Origin: Siphonodentalium dalli | Lineage: Eukaryota; Mollusca; Scaphopoda; Gadilida; Siphonodentaliidae | Reading direction: 5' to 3' | Length of the DNA: 64,000 nucleotides | NCBI GenBank assembly: GCA_032622095.1 | Contig: CP136067.1 | Coordinates: forward strand, 192,472,052 to 192,536,051 | Part shown: in pieces, positions 31,401-42,756 of the stretch | Position numbering within the stretch: the first letter of the stretch is position 1 | How the letters are laid out: each line of letters begins with the position of its first letter | The notes under the pieces: generated by a model | What the model saw: the letters and a program-made list of their open reading frames with translations, nothing else | Told to the model about the DNA's origin: nothing | The model's database searches: none | Made by a program: the position numbers and the translations under genes

Positions 31401-34400
31401 TCAGTATTTTGAATTTTACTGAGAGGTCAATTTTATCAAGTTTCTCAACCATAACTTTGGAACTTTTTAGATATGTATGGATTGGAAATGCTTATAAGTT
31501 ATTGTCAGATATCTTTTGGTTCATTTGATTATGCTTATCGTGCTTGAAATGAGACTTACCATTATCACTCTTAATTCATATAATAGGCTATTTTCTAAAA
31601 TTCAAGTGAGAGAAACATACATAATATCAGGCTTTTATATTGGTCTAATTTGGGGACATCGGACACGGCATGCCGACCATGGTGAGAATTTTTTTTTTTA
31701 AATCTAAACCCCGTGAAATGCAATATCTTGGCTTCTAACAGGACATATATCTCACATAGAATGGATATATTTCCATCCTGTACTAGTTTAATTGAAGTTT
31801 TATTACATTTCTGAACAAATTTCATCACTTTAATAAATCCTGCCCTTTTAAATAGATATGACATATGATATATATCCAATTTTAGAGTGTGTATTTGTTT
31901 AAAGAAAAAATGTTATTTTAATTTGGGGACATCGTTAAACGCCGTGAATTTGGGGTAATTTAAAGGCTTGATAATATACTAGTACAGAAACATTGTCTAT
32001 TAAGTTGGTAATTACTATTTGTACTAATCTCTGTTAATTTTTCATTTGGTGTTATGAGATCCCACCTGATAACTAGGTTTATTTGATCAAATTGTCACTG
32101 TTCCTGTACGGTACTGTTTTTGTTTTAAATACATGTACTTAAGTCTGAAGGCTGAATGATAACAAACGTGAACTCAAACTATTTGAAGTTTTCACAGATG
32201 AAAGCTAGATTAAGCCAAACATACTTTTACATTATGATTCCAACTGTTAAACTTAAACATTTTTGTAAACTTAAATGTCTTATGTCAATATATATAAATA
32301 ATTAGCATCTTGTTATGATATGAATTGTGACCAAATTTCAAAAAAAACTTCCAAAAAAAAAACATTTCAAATTATTTTTTTTGGGCGCCTGGAGTTTGGG
32401 CGCCCAAACCGGTAAACAGTATGAAAAACGGCCTGGGTAATGGGTATGTCCCTGCTTTTGATTGCCGATTGATATCTTTAGATAATTTCAACTGAATGGA
32501 ATTAAATTTGGAAAGTGGGTTTACTATGACAAAATACAGGTCAAGTTCAAATTCAGGTTCTGCCCGCAAATTTTCACCAGAGTTTTGTTGAAATTTGCAC
32601 TCAATTTTCATTTCTTGATGATACTTTTATCAAGTCTGAACTGAATGGGATGAAATTTGGTATGTGAGCTTACTAGCCCAAAATACAGGTCAAGTTCAAA
32701 TTTGGGTTCTGCAGGCCAATTTTCACCAGTTATGGCCCTTTGTTGGAATTACCATGGTGTATTTTTCCATGCTCTAGCGATATTCTTGTTTTCATGGCTT
32801 GAATACCTCTTTAATTTGGTAAAGTAATGTCCTAAATACAGTAATGCCCTAATTAATCGACTCCTTTAACCACAGCAGAATTATGGGAAACTTTTCAGGA
32901 TTTAGTCGGAAATATGGCTTGTTGCCATTCATCGGAAAGGGGGAGAGCTTTCCGATGAATGGCAACAAGCCATATTTCCGACTAAATCCTGAAAAGTCAC
33001 CCATAATTCTGCTGTGGTTAAAGGAGTCGATTAATTAGGGCATTACTGTACCTGTAATAGAGAGCTTTCCGATGAATGGCAACAAGCCATATTTCCGACT
33101 ATATCCTGAAAAATTACCCATAATTCTGCTGTGGTTAAGGAGACGATTATTTAGGGCATTACAGTAGGTTTAAAAAAAATTCCAGGAGGTCTTCAGAGAA
33201 GAATGGATGTTTAAATTAGTTGGAAAGGAACACTTTGAGGTTGGCAAGGCTAAATGCTGTATCTCTATAGAGGCCGTCAGTGGATTCGCTTACGAGTACA
33301 GCTTAGATGTGAATGGAAAAAGTCTGAAGAAATTCAAGGAGAACCAAAGTAAAATCATGCGATCGTGGGTACTTATGATTGCAGGCAACAATATCAGGGT
33401 CGTACTCGGTAAGTAAAACATAGAAAATCAAAATAAAACTTAGAGGTGAGACTGTCCCAGTGAGACTAAGCATACCTCACCTCCCACTGTGCCGTTGGCC
33501 CATGTTAAGGCTACCCATGTTAACATACCGGTATTTTGTATTGGAAAAAAAAGAGCAAAATCTGTTGTCAAATGATTCCAACTACCAGTAACCTCATAAA
33601 AAATGCAGGTATACCGGTTTCCGTGCAGTCTCTTTGAAAAGCAGACGAAAATTCTATATCGGAATTACGTCTTTAGAAGTGTCCATAATATTTCATTTTT
33701 ACGACGCGGCATTCCCAACTTGATGTTATAAACCGTTTCCAAAATACGGAGTGCATTCCTGGCATAGAAAAATGTTTGTGAGAATAGTAGTATTTAGAAA
33801 TAGTTATAAATACAACTGAGATTCAAAAGAATAATCAGTCATGAATATCGTTGACTGATAAAAAAAACTCGGAAGATGATGTCTCCTATATTGCGATGAG
33901 TAAAATTCATTATGGATATATCGCCTGTATTCAGTTTTCCAACAATAATTGACCTCTGATCTCTGATATCTGACTTGATCTGCTATGCCATAAACCAATG
34001 AAATCACTCACAGTCTGCGCCACTCTCCAATGAAATGGAGGGAATCCCTTCAACACAGAACCTAATTTTAATAGAGAGTTCTAGAGATGTAATTCTGGTA
34101 TAGGATTTTCGTCAGTTTTTCAAAGAGACAGGTCGACAGGTTTCCATAATGGTAAATATCTGTGTCCAGTTTCAGAACTGGTAACCAAGAAATAAGTGAG
34201 TTAAAAATTTCAAAGTTGAAAAAGGGAGAGAACTCCACTAAACAAGTCTGACCAAACTCATAATCACCAGTGCACTGGTTTCCATGGTGTTTAATACTTG
34301 TGCCAAGTTTTTAAAAAATTGTCTGGAAAATGTAGGAATGCTACCTATGAACTTGTTAAGATAAAGTTGCATTCAGAGATTAACGGACAAGCTAAATACC

Positions 34401-37400
34401 GCTATTCTCAAAGTAATTGACCAGAAAAATGGGGTGATACCCCGGTCATGACCGCGGTGATACCGGTAATAAACGGTAGCGGTATCGAGACGGTCATGGC
34501 GTGGAGTTACGGTATTGGGCGATAATGATACCGTGGTCTTTTAGCGGGCACCGCATTAATTTTGTTGAATACCGCGGTGATTTTCATGGAACTCTTTTAG
34601 GGGAGGTATTTACTCACACATACTTGTTCGGGTTAACAAGCGGTATCAGTACCGCGGTATTGGAGGATACCGCGGTATAGTACCGCCATATTAACGGGGT
34701 GACACCACGTTATTGGTGGTCAATTACTTTAAGTATAGCGGTACGTACAGTATTCCCCCTCCCACTTTGCTGGGGGTTTAGATTTGGGATTATAAAACAT
34801 CCCCAATAAGGAACCTTAATTACACTTCCAGTACCCACAGAGGCTCAGATGATAAGGAGCATGGAGCATTAAATGCACATGAGCCGTCCAGCGATGGCGA
34901 AGTTGGTTCAAATTCCGATAAGCGCAGCTCTGTCATCCACACACTGACAAGTTAATGTGACTCATGTATCCGGCAACTTTGGCAGTTGCTACAGTAATGC
35001 CCTAAATAATCGTCTCCTTCACCACAGCAGAATTATGGGTAACGTTTCAGGATTTAGTCGGAAGTATGGCTTGTTGCCATTCATCGGAAAGCTCTCACTG
35101 AGAGCTTTCCAATGAATGGCAACAAGTCATATTTCCGATTAAATCCTGAAAAGTTACCCATGTTTATGCTGTGGTTAAAGAGTAATTTATTTAGGGAATT
35201 ACTGTACATTGGGGGGGGGGGGGGGGTGGTGATCTCTATGTACAGTCAAGTGATTTCTCAGAGAAATTAGCCCTCAGTGCAGTAGTCCATTCACACATAA
35301 ATTAACCCTCAGCCCCATAGTTCATTCACGCATAAAAGATTTTAGGGACACCTGCAAATAATAACCCTTTCATGATGGGAGCTGCATTGGGGCTTCTTTA
35401 AAGATCCTGTGCCAGTGCATACTCTTATATATGTGAGTCTCATAAGGAGCCTCACATATATTAGAGAATTCACTGGCTTACACGGTCAAGGTAAATATTG
35501 TTAGGCCAATGTATTCTGTTATTTTTGCAAGGCTCCCAATGGGAGACTCGCATAAGAGAATGCATTGGCACAGGGTTTTCGCAACATTTCAGGAAGCTCC
35601 AGTCATGGAAGGGTTAAAAGGCTCTATTGTAACTAGGTATATTTTATTTACACAGTATATTGTTAAATTAGGGAACATAGCCTTCATAAAGTAGAAAATT
35701 AATGCTGACTAAATACTGTCCACCAGTAATTTGTGGATAGTTGGCATTATAATTTGGGCTTCTCGAGTTTGGGCGCCAAAAACTGTAACATGTATAAAAC
35801 AGCCTTGGATATATCTGGTATATGGATTACTCACATGGAAATATTATTTTTTGTGCTTCTTAAGAAAGCCAGCAACCTCAAAAAAGCCACCTTTGCAGGA
35901 GACCCAGCTGCCTTTTATTATGCTTATATTTGCACATTTTGTCTAAACATAAATTTATTTTCAAATTCAGCTACAGTCTCAATAATGTCAATTTTCTTAT
36001 GCTCTCTTCCAGAAAAGGATACACTTGATGTGTGGGTGAATGGCGACAAAATGGAGACCTTTGTGAGTATTAATTAACATATCAGGGTGTAATGTTTTTT
36101 GTTTTTTTGTAATGTTATTTGTCTGTCTGTCCACTCGTCAGGGTATTCATCCATTTGCTTTTGATTTCCAGATGATAACTTTAGAGTCTCAACTGAATGG
36201 AATTTAAATTTGGTATGGGTTTACTAGAACGCCACTAAATACAGCTCAAGTTCGAATTTGGGTTCCACCTGGCAATTTTCATCAGAATTATGCAGAGTTA
36301 TGGCCCTTTTTGTTGGAATTTTGTACTCAATTTTCATTTCCAGGCGATAACTTTAGTAAGTCTGAACTGAATGGAATGAAATTTTGTATGTGAGTTTACT
36401 AGCCCAAAATACAGGTCTAGTTCGAATTTGGATTATCCGCTAATTTTCACCAGAGTTATGGGCCTCTGTTGGAATTAACACGGTCAAATTTGTTACAAGT
36501 TGAGCCTGTTCCCTGCTTTCAAAGAAAAAATATTGAAGGTGTATACTGAATGATATATGGTTACTTCACTTGATTCAACGACCATTTGAGTCGTGATGTT
36601 TTCTGATTGCCAAACGGAAATTTTATGAATACACCTGTACACTATGCAATAATCTAATTACTTGGCACTAATTGATCAGAACTTACAGAATATCAACGAT
36701 AATAGCGGATATATTTAAGAGCAATGCCGAACATAATTTTAATGCCATGTTTTCCATAAAACACACACAAAAAAATTTAGAAAATTTTCCGAAGCCATGA
36801 TTCGATCTGTTTGATTGTCTCGGCTGAGCAGGGCAATACTAAATTCGGTACCATGACACCTACTTCGATCAGACGATTCTATCCTGTTTACCAAGCTTTA
36901 TGACTTTATGATCTCAGATCTGTGTACATAATAGCTATTATAGATATTGTATATAACAATGTTCTCCTATTCACATATCGCAACAAAAAAAACCATCTTT
37001 TATATAGACAAAATATTAGGCATGTGGGAATTATCAATCCTGCAAGGAAATAGAAATTATTAAGAAATTGGTCATATGAATAATAAATACCAGCCATGTC
37101 CTAAAGTGAACTCAGTATGAGCTTACTCAAGTTGGGGGAAGTTAAGACCTATATCATAAAATGTTATTGTATTATTCAGCCCTCATAATTGGCTACGGCA
37201 ATCAGCAATGCCAAAGCCATTTGCTGAAGCAAACTGGGCCACGATAAAGGGTTGCCGTAGCAGATTGCCGAAGCCAAACAATCTGAATTAAAAGGGCTGC
37301 ATTATTCTACACACCAGATAGGGAGGGGCAGGCATTTTGTTTGATGGTTATGTTTACACAGCTAATCGCTTATCTTTAGAAGTGCCTATTAGTTGATGAA

Positions 37401-40379
37401 AACCTTCTAACATGTTATCTTCCAGTTATCAGTTCATTATGGCCATAATGTGATGTGATTATTTGGGATAGATCTTTATATGTGAATCCACATGGGAATG
37501 AGAGAATTAATGGAGAAACATATTAATCTAGCCCAAATCAATCAATGGCATGTTTGAGTAGCCAATTAGCCATTGCCAAAGCATAACAATTATGATTAAT
37601 CCATAAACCCCTTATTATACGATCATAGGCTTTCTTCTAAAAGTCTCATACTAAATCATATGGAAAAGGAGTTTAATCATTTTCCTATAAAATGGGATGG
37701 TTGGTTAACCCTTTACCCAACAAACCGGCCAAAAACGCCCAAATAAAGCTTCAACAGCCTAAAATATCTTCGGTCTGTCTCAATAACACCATACAAATAT
37801 GGATATCATTTGAACCGGTTCATTGACCACATTGTGATGGTTACAGTTATGCCCTGTGCCAATGCATTCTCTTATATATGTGAGTCGACCATAGGTCGCC
37901 TCGCATATATAAGAGAATGCATTGGCCTAAACAAATTCTTTTTTAACACTTTTTACCATTTTTTCTTACATTCTTTAAAGTCCAGCTGAACTGTAACCTA
38001 ATTTGAGTATTGATATATCATCCCGTGTGTATCTAAGTCCCCTTAACACAAATCCGCAAAAAATCCCGTCAAAATATCCTGCAATTATTTTTTATATCTT
38101 GGGAACGAAACAGTCGCCGAAGATTTGTTTTCATTTTGCACTGCGCGCACATGGCTACTGGAGGAGCACGTGACATGACGTCACGGAGGGAACACAAATG
38201 CACAGTTCTGCTTTGCGTCATTGGCAATCGATGTTTCTAATCGATGTTTACGTCATGTTAGACTAGAATTAACGTAGAACAGTCACTTATATTACACTGA
38301 TTGTTGATTGGTAGCCTTGTAAATCATGCTTAATTTTGCATATTGTCATGCATAGCTGACATTTTGTATTGTCAAGGTGCCGATTTATGTATTCACGCTT
38401 GAGTAGAACAAGTCACGATTTACACATCGCCGAAAGTAAATCCTCATGTATGAACTATGATCCATGTACTACGACGTAGCCGTAGGTCTACTAGACTATA
38501 CTGATACCCCCCCCCCCCACCCCCACCACAAGGACCGTGAGTGCATGGGTGTTTATTGGTACCGGTATTCACGTAGATAACATTTTGTTTGACAATGTGA
38601 ATCACACTTTTGTATGTCCCAGCTTGCATTTCACAATATTTGTGAAAGATCCTTCTTCAAAGTGCTTGGAACACAAGCAGCTGTATTGTGACAGTCCATT
38701 CCAAACTCTGGTTGTGGACAAACGCCGTCCACTGTTGTTGAATGGCTGCATTAATTCTTGTGCCACTTGAACATTTATGGCTACAGTTTGCAGCCATGCA
38801 GCGACGAATACGTTTTATTCTTCAAAAAAATAAAAATAAATAAAAAAAAGACGATTTTAAAATACGTGATTTTAAAAACGGCGCATAAAATTTCTCCCGT
38901 CTGTGTACCCTCGGTGACGTCATTTCCGAGTCGCGACGGAAACACCCGATTCAAAAATGACTATAGTAAACAAAGAAGCCGTTTTATTCAAATGTCTGGA
39001 AATAGTACTTTTTTGTAAAAATGTGAACAAAATGGAAAGGATACATGTTATAAACCTTATTTAGCATGAGTTAAGACATATTTAGATATGTTTGGAGCTA
39101 AATTAATATTATTTTTCAGCTGGTCTTTAACAATTTTATAATTTTTTCTTACATTTTTTAACATTTTTTATAATATTTTTCTACATTCTTTGACAATTTT
39201 ATCATTTTTAATATGTGTTAAGCCAATGCATTCTCTTATATATGCGAGGCGACCTATGGTCGACTCGCATATATAAGAGAATGCATTGGCACCGGGCCGT
39301 TCTGTTGGGTAAAAGGTTAATATTAATCTCATGCTTGGGATATCGTTTGGGATAATACTGTTCTGGATTGAGTCCTGTCCCCTAACCTTTTCTATAACAG
39401 ACTTTCATTTGAAAGACTTATTACGTGTATACATGGAGTTAGGGCATTTAATCATCTGACATGTCCTTGATTAATCTGTCTTCAAAGTGATATATCATTT
39501 ACCATGATATGATGTATAGTGATCATACGATCATTGAACGTTTTCATGCATTTTCTGATCGACAAATCAATATTCTCTGGAAAACAAGGCTTTGTTTACT
39601 TTAATAAATCTTGTGGCTTTGACATTTAGCTGACCTGTGATATATGTATGTTTGATTTATCATCATGGGTGGGAAAGGCTGCCCTCTATGTTCATATATG
39701 CATAGCTTCCATTTGACCTAATCCAAAGACATACAAGCAATTAAGATAACCCCTGCCCATTATTCTGGGTGTAAAGACTTTATAGAAGAGGAAACAGATG
39801 GGACTGGGTCCAAAACAGCATCAACCCAACTGATATCCCAAGCTGTTGTGGACTGATAAGACTTGGTCCACTTCATTTGTAGAGATTGTTTACTTCCCAA
39901 TGCTGGGAAACTTCAAAATTCAAACTGTTGAAAATTGAACCCTTTCATGACGGGAGCTGCATTGGTGCAATTAAATATCCTGTGCCAGTACATTCTCTTA
40001 TAAATGCGAGTCTCCCATAGGGAGCATCGCATATATAATGGAATACACTGGCTTAAAAGGTTAAGGTAAGTATTGTTAGGCCAATCTGAGGCTTGTTGAA
40101 TTGAATTATTATCTAAATATTTCCTGAGGGAACATGTCGTCAATGAGTCAATGAGTTGTTAGTATATAAAGGGCTAAATGGTTCATCTGATTGGCTATTT
40201 TAATGATCTTGTCTGCTCTATATTCACAGGGTGAGTTTGTGGATGACGGAACTGAAACCCATTTCAATATAGGAGCTCATTCCGCTTTCATCAAAGCAAC
40301 GAGCACCGGAAAGCGACGTGATGGAATTGTACACAAACTATTCGTAGACGACACAGAAATACCAGAGGCCAAAGAGTAA
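28326..40379 (+). CDS. FAIM: FAIM (Fas apoptotic inhibitory molecule), four coding exons
   Basis: The coding exons are 28326-28436, 33186-33408, 36013-36062 and 40230-40379: 534 nt, 177 aa plus stop, against about 179 aa for vertebrate FAIM short form. All three introns are GT-AG. Recognisable blocks in order: 'DLVAVWDISLSNGVHKVEFE' (exon 1), 'EEWMFKLVGKEHFEVG' and 'ISGFAYEY'-like 'VSGFAYEYSLDVNGKSLKK' (exon 2), 'DTLDVWVNGDKMET' (exon 3) and 'GEFVDDGTETHFNIG' (exon 4). FAIM is a soluble all-beta cytosolic protein; in vertebrates it restrains Fas-mediated death and protects against stress-induced protein aggregation. The frame is intact and splice phases agree, so the gene is probably active. 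The introns are repeat-rich. Confidence 0.95.
29234..29637. mobile_element. hAT-like MITE G1
   Basis: Starts 'CAAGCCTTGAAATAGTGTGT' and ends in its inverse ('...ATTTCAAGACTTG'). It is flanked by an 8-bp duplication with one mismatch (TACAGACC at 29226-29233, TGCAGACC at 29638-29645). It carries the 'CCCAGAGGGTGAATTTAGTG' subterminal palindrome typical of the family. Noncoding; in FAIM intron 1. Confidence 0.8.
30137..30390. mobile_element. hAT-like MITE G2 with exact 8-bp target duplication
   Basis: Ends 'CAAGCCTTGAAATAGGGTGT' and inverse. Flanked by TTAACAAA at 30129-30136 and 30391-30398. Inside are two nested hairpins built on 'CAGAGGGTGAATTTAGTGAT' and its inverse, so almost the whole element is self-complementary. 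In FAIM intron 1. Confidence 0.88.
30399..32838. other. FAIM intron 1 sequence with dispersed repeats
   Basis: Mostly AT-rich intron. 31130-31520 contains a dispersed repeat ('CCGTCTGTCCATCCGTC' microsatellite-like start). 32450-32820 contains two diverged ~180-bp units with 'TGAACTGAATGGGATGAAAT' and 'AAATACAGGTCAAGTTCAAA', seen again at 36170-36480. There are no coding exons that I can support. Confidence 0.5.
32839..33048. mobile_element. Palindromic MITE B1 (TA target)
   Basis: A near-perfect 210-bp palindrome with ends 'CAGTAATGCCCTAATTAATC' and inverse, flanked by TA. The subterminal word is 'CCACAGCAGAATTATGGG'. A second half copy follows at 33060-33165, ending just before FAIM exon 2. 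TA flanks suggest Tc1/mariner mobilisation. Confidence 0.82.
33186..33408 (+). CDS. FAIM: FAIM coding exon 2
   Basis: Acceptor 'AAATTCCAG' ending at 33185 and donor GTAAGT at 33409. It encodes the central part with 'EEWMFKLVGKE', 'AVSGFAYEYSLDVNGKSLKK' and 'NNIRVVL', ending in phase 1 (one G carried over). Confidence 0.95.
34397..34743. mobile_element. MITE H rich in ACCGCGGTAT palindromes
   Basis: Ends 'TACCGCTATTCTCAAAGTAA' and inverse 'TTACTTTAAGTATAGCGGTA'. The interior is dense in short palindromes such as ACCGCGGTA. Noncoding, in FAIM intron 2. Confidence 0.7.
34992..35204. mobile_element. Palindromic MITE B3 (TA target)
   Basis: Same family as 32839-33048: ends 'CAGTAATGCCCTAAATAATC' and inverse, TA on both sides, central 'GGAAAGCTCTCACTGAGAGC' turn. 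A G-homopolymer of about 17 follows at 35211-35227. Confidence 0.8.
35405..35580. repeat. Two diverged copies of the AATGCATTCTC hairpin
   Basis: 'CTCTTATATATGTGAGTCTC' and inverse at about 35412-35475, then a second at 35503-35575 ending 'GAGAATGCATTGGCACAGG'. These belong to the composite foldback family better preserved at 37705 and 48424. In FAIM intron 2. Confidence 0.65.
36013..36062 (+). CDS. FAIM: FAIM coding exon 3 (50 nt)
   Basis: Acceptor 'CTCTCTTCCAG' ending at 36012; donor GTGAGT at 36063. It completes the split Glu codon and adds 16 codons including 'DTLDVWVNGDKMET'. Short but conserved in position and phase with exons 2 and 4. Confidence 0.93.
36110..36510 (+). repeat. Dispersed repeat with two ~180-bp units
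   Basis: Starts with 'TTTGTCTGTCTGTCCACTCG', then two diverged units each with 'CTGAATGGAAT', 'TTTACTAG' and 'ATACAG'. It is the same sequence family as 32450-32820. In FAIM intron 3. Confidence 0.6.
37705..39320. mobile_element. Composite foldback element C1, TTAACCC ends
   Basis: Ends 'TTAACCCTTTACCCAACA' and inverse (39303-39320 'TGTTGGGTAAAAGGTTAA'). It carries one palindromic hairpin at each side (about 37858-37925 and 39228-39296), each close to 'AATGCATTCTCTTATATATG' plus its inverse. The same design without the 1.1-kb insert is seen at 48424-48824. TTAACCC termini at TTAA are piggyBac-like. In FAIM intron 3. Confidence 0.82.
37979..39124. mobile_element. 1.15-kb insert nested in C1
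   Basis: The 6-bp direct repeat CTTTAA lies at 37973-37978 and 39125-39130; the intact site is seen once in the sister copy at about 48695-48700. The ends 'CCAGCTGAA' and 'TTCAGCTGG' are short inverted repeats. The interior includes 'ACATGACGTCACGG' (a CRE-like palindrome) and a poly-C run at about 38506-38520. No recognisable coding sequence. Confidence 0.65.
39960..40085. repeat. Diverged AATGCATTCTC-type hairpin
   Basis: 'GCCAGTACATTCTCTTATAA' and its approximate inverse form one diverged hairpin of the C family, about 145 bp before FAIM exon 4. Confidence 0.55.
40230..40379 (+). CDS. FAIM: FAIM coding exon 4 (terminal)
   Basis: Acceptor 'TATTCACAG' ending at 40229; 49 codons plus TAA. 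'GEFVDDGTETHFNIG' and 'FVDDTEIPE' near the C-terminus match the family. No canonical AATAAA is visible in the first few hundred bases downstream. Confidence 0.95.
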   Translation, partial: GEFVDDGTETHFNIGAHSAFIKATSTGKRRDGIVHKLFVDDTEIPEAKE

Positions 40380-40439
40380 CTTCAACGAATCACATTTCAT
40401 GTTTGTGTGAAAATATCATGCAAATTTATCATTCCAGCG

Positions 40440-41570
40440 GATTTCAAGAGAATTGAGTGTGAAGCAAGCAGATTCTCTGGAATTTGCGACTCAAAAATGT
40501 TTTGCTCAACCCCGGAGTGAACCCCATATACATAGCATTGTGTAATGTTGAATGCTTCTGCTCGACTTTCTGATGGGGCTTCTTATGGGGGATATTAAGG
40601 AGAAAACGTGAATGTGAAGCAAAAAGGTTATCTAGATATTGTGACTCAATTGTCTTGCTAAATCCTGTAGAAAGCCCCATGCACATGGAATCATGTGTTA
40701 TCAAATAATTATTTACAACTTTCGGATGGGGGTTCTTAACCTTGGGATATCAATGAATGTGAAGCAAGCAGGTTCACTGGATTTTGAGACTCAAATGTTT
40801 TACTCAACCCATAAGGAACCCCAAACACACAGAGTCTTGTCCTTATATCTGGCAAGCAATCTGACTGGCTACAATGCCATGTTAAAATCACCATGTTATC
40901 CATCACCCTTGACAGCGGGTTTGAAGAGAACATGTACGAAACATCGGGGGTACATGAACATGTGAATCATTGGCAGTACGTATATAGTAATGCCCTAAAT
41001 AATCGACTCCTTAACCACAGCAGAATAATGGGTAATTTTTCAGGATTTAGTTGGAAATATGGCTTGTTGCCATTCATCTGAAAGCTCTTACTGAGAGGTT
41101 TCCGGTGAATGGCAACAAGCCATTTAGGACATTACTGTACAACATGATATGAATGAGCTTAATTTGCACTTGAACTTTTGACCACTCTTGATGTTGTGCA
41201 AGCAAGCCATGTTTGACATCACAAGACATCTGACCAATTCTTCTTATACTGTGGACCTGTGGACCGATGAAAACCACACAAAATTCGAGAGCTGTCGGCC
41301 CATTGTTATTGGGGGAATTTTTTTATCTACGGCAACATCATGGGGTACACAGAGATTTGATCTGGATGTCTCTCTTTGCAGCACTCATCAACATCCAGGT
41401 ATCAAATCTCCATGTACCCCTGATGTTGCTGAAGAATTAACTAATAATGTACTGTTGATTGTTTATTAACTTACAGATGGGGTTTCTTATGGGACATCAA
41501 GGACAAAAGTAGTGATCCTGATTCAAACAGGTTCACTTGATTTTGAGTCTCAACTGTTTTGCTAATGCAC
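40440..41570 (+). repeat. Array of ~150-bp units downstream of FAIM
   Basis: Units near 40455, 40612, 40755 and 41480 share 'GTGAAGCAAGCAGGTTCACT', 'GAGACTCAAATGTTTTACTC' and 'CCCCAAACACA'-like words, diverged from one another. MITE B4 lies between the third and fourth units, and MITE G3 interrupts the fourth. Noncoding; probably the 3' flank or UTR of FAIM. Confidence 0.6.
40984..41138. mobile_element. Palindromic MITE B4
   Basis: 'AGTAATGCCCTAAATAATCG' at the left and 'AGGACATTACT' at the right. The right arm is shortened compared with 32839-33048. Confidence 0.7.
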
Positions 41571-42010
41571 CAAACTGCAAATAGTGTGTCTGTCATTTGC
41601 AGAATGAGGTCCCCAGATGGTGAATTTAGTGATGCTATCCCGCACAGTGGGCTAGCATCACCAAATTCACCCTCTGGATACCTCAATCTGCTTAGGCCTC
41701 ATCTTCTGGGAAGTATCTACAGTATCAAATTAACATTGTTTTTAGTTTTCCCTTCTGGGAAGTTTCTATATCACATAATTTGCAGCAGATAAAATGCATA
41801 ATCGAGGTGCCCAATGGGAGAACATCACCAACTTCAACTGGGGAACTTCAATCTGATCCTATGTCTACCATAGTAATTGAGGGCCTAAGCAGAATGAGGT
41901 TCCCAGAGGGTGAATTTAGTGATGCTAGCCCGCTGTGCGGGATAGCGTCACTAAATTCACCCTCTCGGGACCTCATTCTGCAAATGACAGACACACTATT
42001 TGCAGACTTG
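41571..42010. mobile_element. hAT-like MITE G3 with exact 8-bp target duplication
   Basis: Ends 'CAAACTGCAAATAGTGTGTC' and 'TATTTGCAGACTTG'; flanked by TAATGCAC at 41563-41570 and 42011-42018. The subterminal 'GTGAATTTAGTGATGCTA' palindromes match G1 and G2. It sits inside a ~150-bp repeat unit. Confidence 0.88.
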
Positions 42011-42277
42011 TAATGCACACCAGAAGGAGTCCCCAAATACATTATGACATAGAATCATGTACTGACGACAGTTTTCTTCGATTTTCGGTGTGTATGTTTC
42101 AGTATGGCATGGATTTGTTGTATTAGTATATGTACATGTATCACCACCTTAGATGTTATCACAGAGAGAATCTAAATGGTATGTTATTTATGCCCTAAAC
42201 CATTGTGCTGGTTAAACGAATCCTTGATGTAAAAACCTAGCTTCCTAATTTTAAATATTAGCCAGGTTTAGCCACAT

Positions 42278-42646
42278 ACTAGCAATTGTAACTTGTAACG
42301 TGTACTGTTACTACATGGTATTTCAATGGTGATGCCATATAAATATTAGCCAGGTTTAGCCACACATACAGAAATGTCCTAAATAATCAACCCCTAAACC
42401 ACAGCAGAATTATGGGAAATTTTTCAGGATTTAGTAGGAAATATGGCTTGCTGCCATTCATCGGAAAGCTCTCGGTGAGAGCTTTCCGATGAATGGCAAC
42501 AAGCCATATTTCTGACTTAATCCTGAAAAAATTCCCATAATTCTGCTGTGGTTAAAGGGTCATATACTTATATACTTTGAGAATTACTGTACTAGCAATT
42601 GTAACTTGTAACGTGTGTTACTACATGGTATTGCAATTGCGATGCA
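42278..42646. mobile_element. MITE B5 flanked by a ~57-bp direct duplication
   Basis: The palindromic MITE (about 42369-42590) has 'CCACAGCAGAATTATGGG' and its inverse. On either side, 'ACTAGCAATTGTAACTTGTA' and the next ~37 bp occur in direct orientation (42278-42335 and 42592-42646), with a few differences. A shorter duplicated word, 'AATATTAGCCAGGTTTAGCC', lies upstream. Confidence 0.75.
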
Positions 42647-42756
42647 CTTGGTGGGAAAAGTCACCTTATATAATGCAGTAAAACCTACATCATGCGTATA
42701 GATATCAGCCTAATGTGTATGAAAACATGTAAACAATTTATAGTCGGTGTATATGC

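Noticed and set aside
35211-35227. Long G or C homopolymers (also near 196, 38506, 47822, 56976, 62920) as functional G-quadruplexes
   Set aside because: Homopolymer runs in intergenic sequence, often of unreliable length in assemblies; no supporting context.
41188-41469. Frame with 'LTNSSYTVDLWTDENHTKFE' as a host exon
   Set aside because: No splice signals in phase and no family recognised; lies in a repeat-rich stretch downstream of FAIM.
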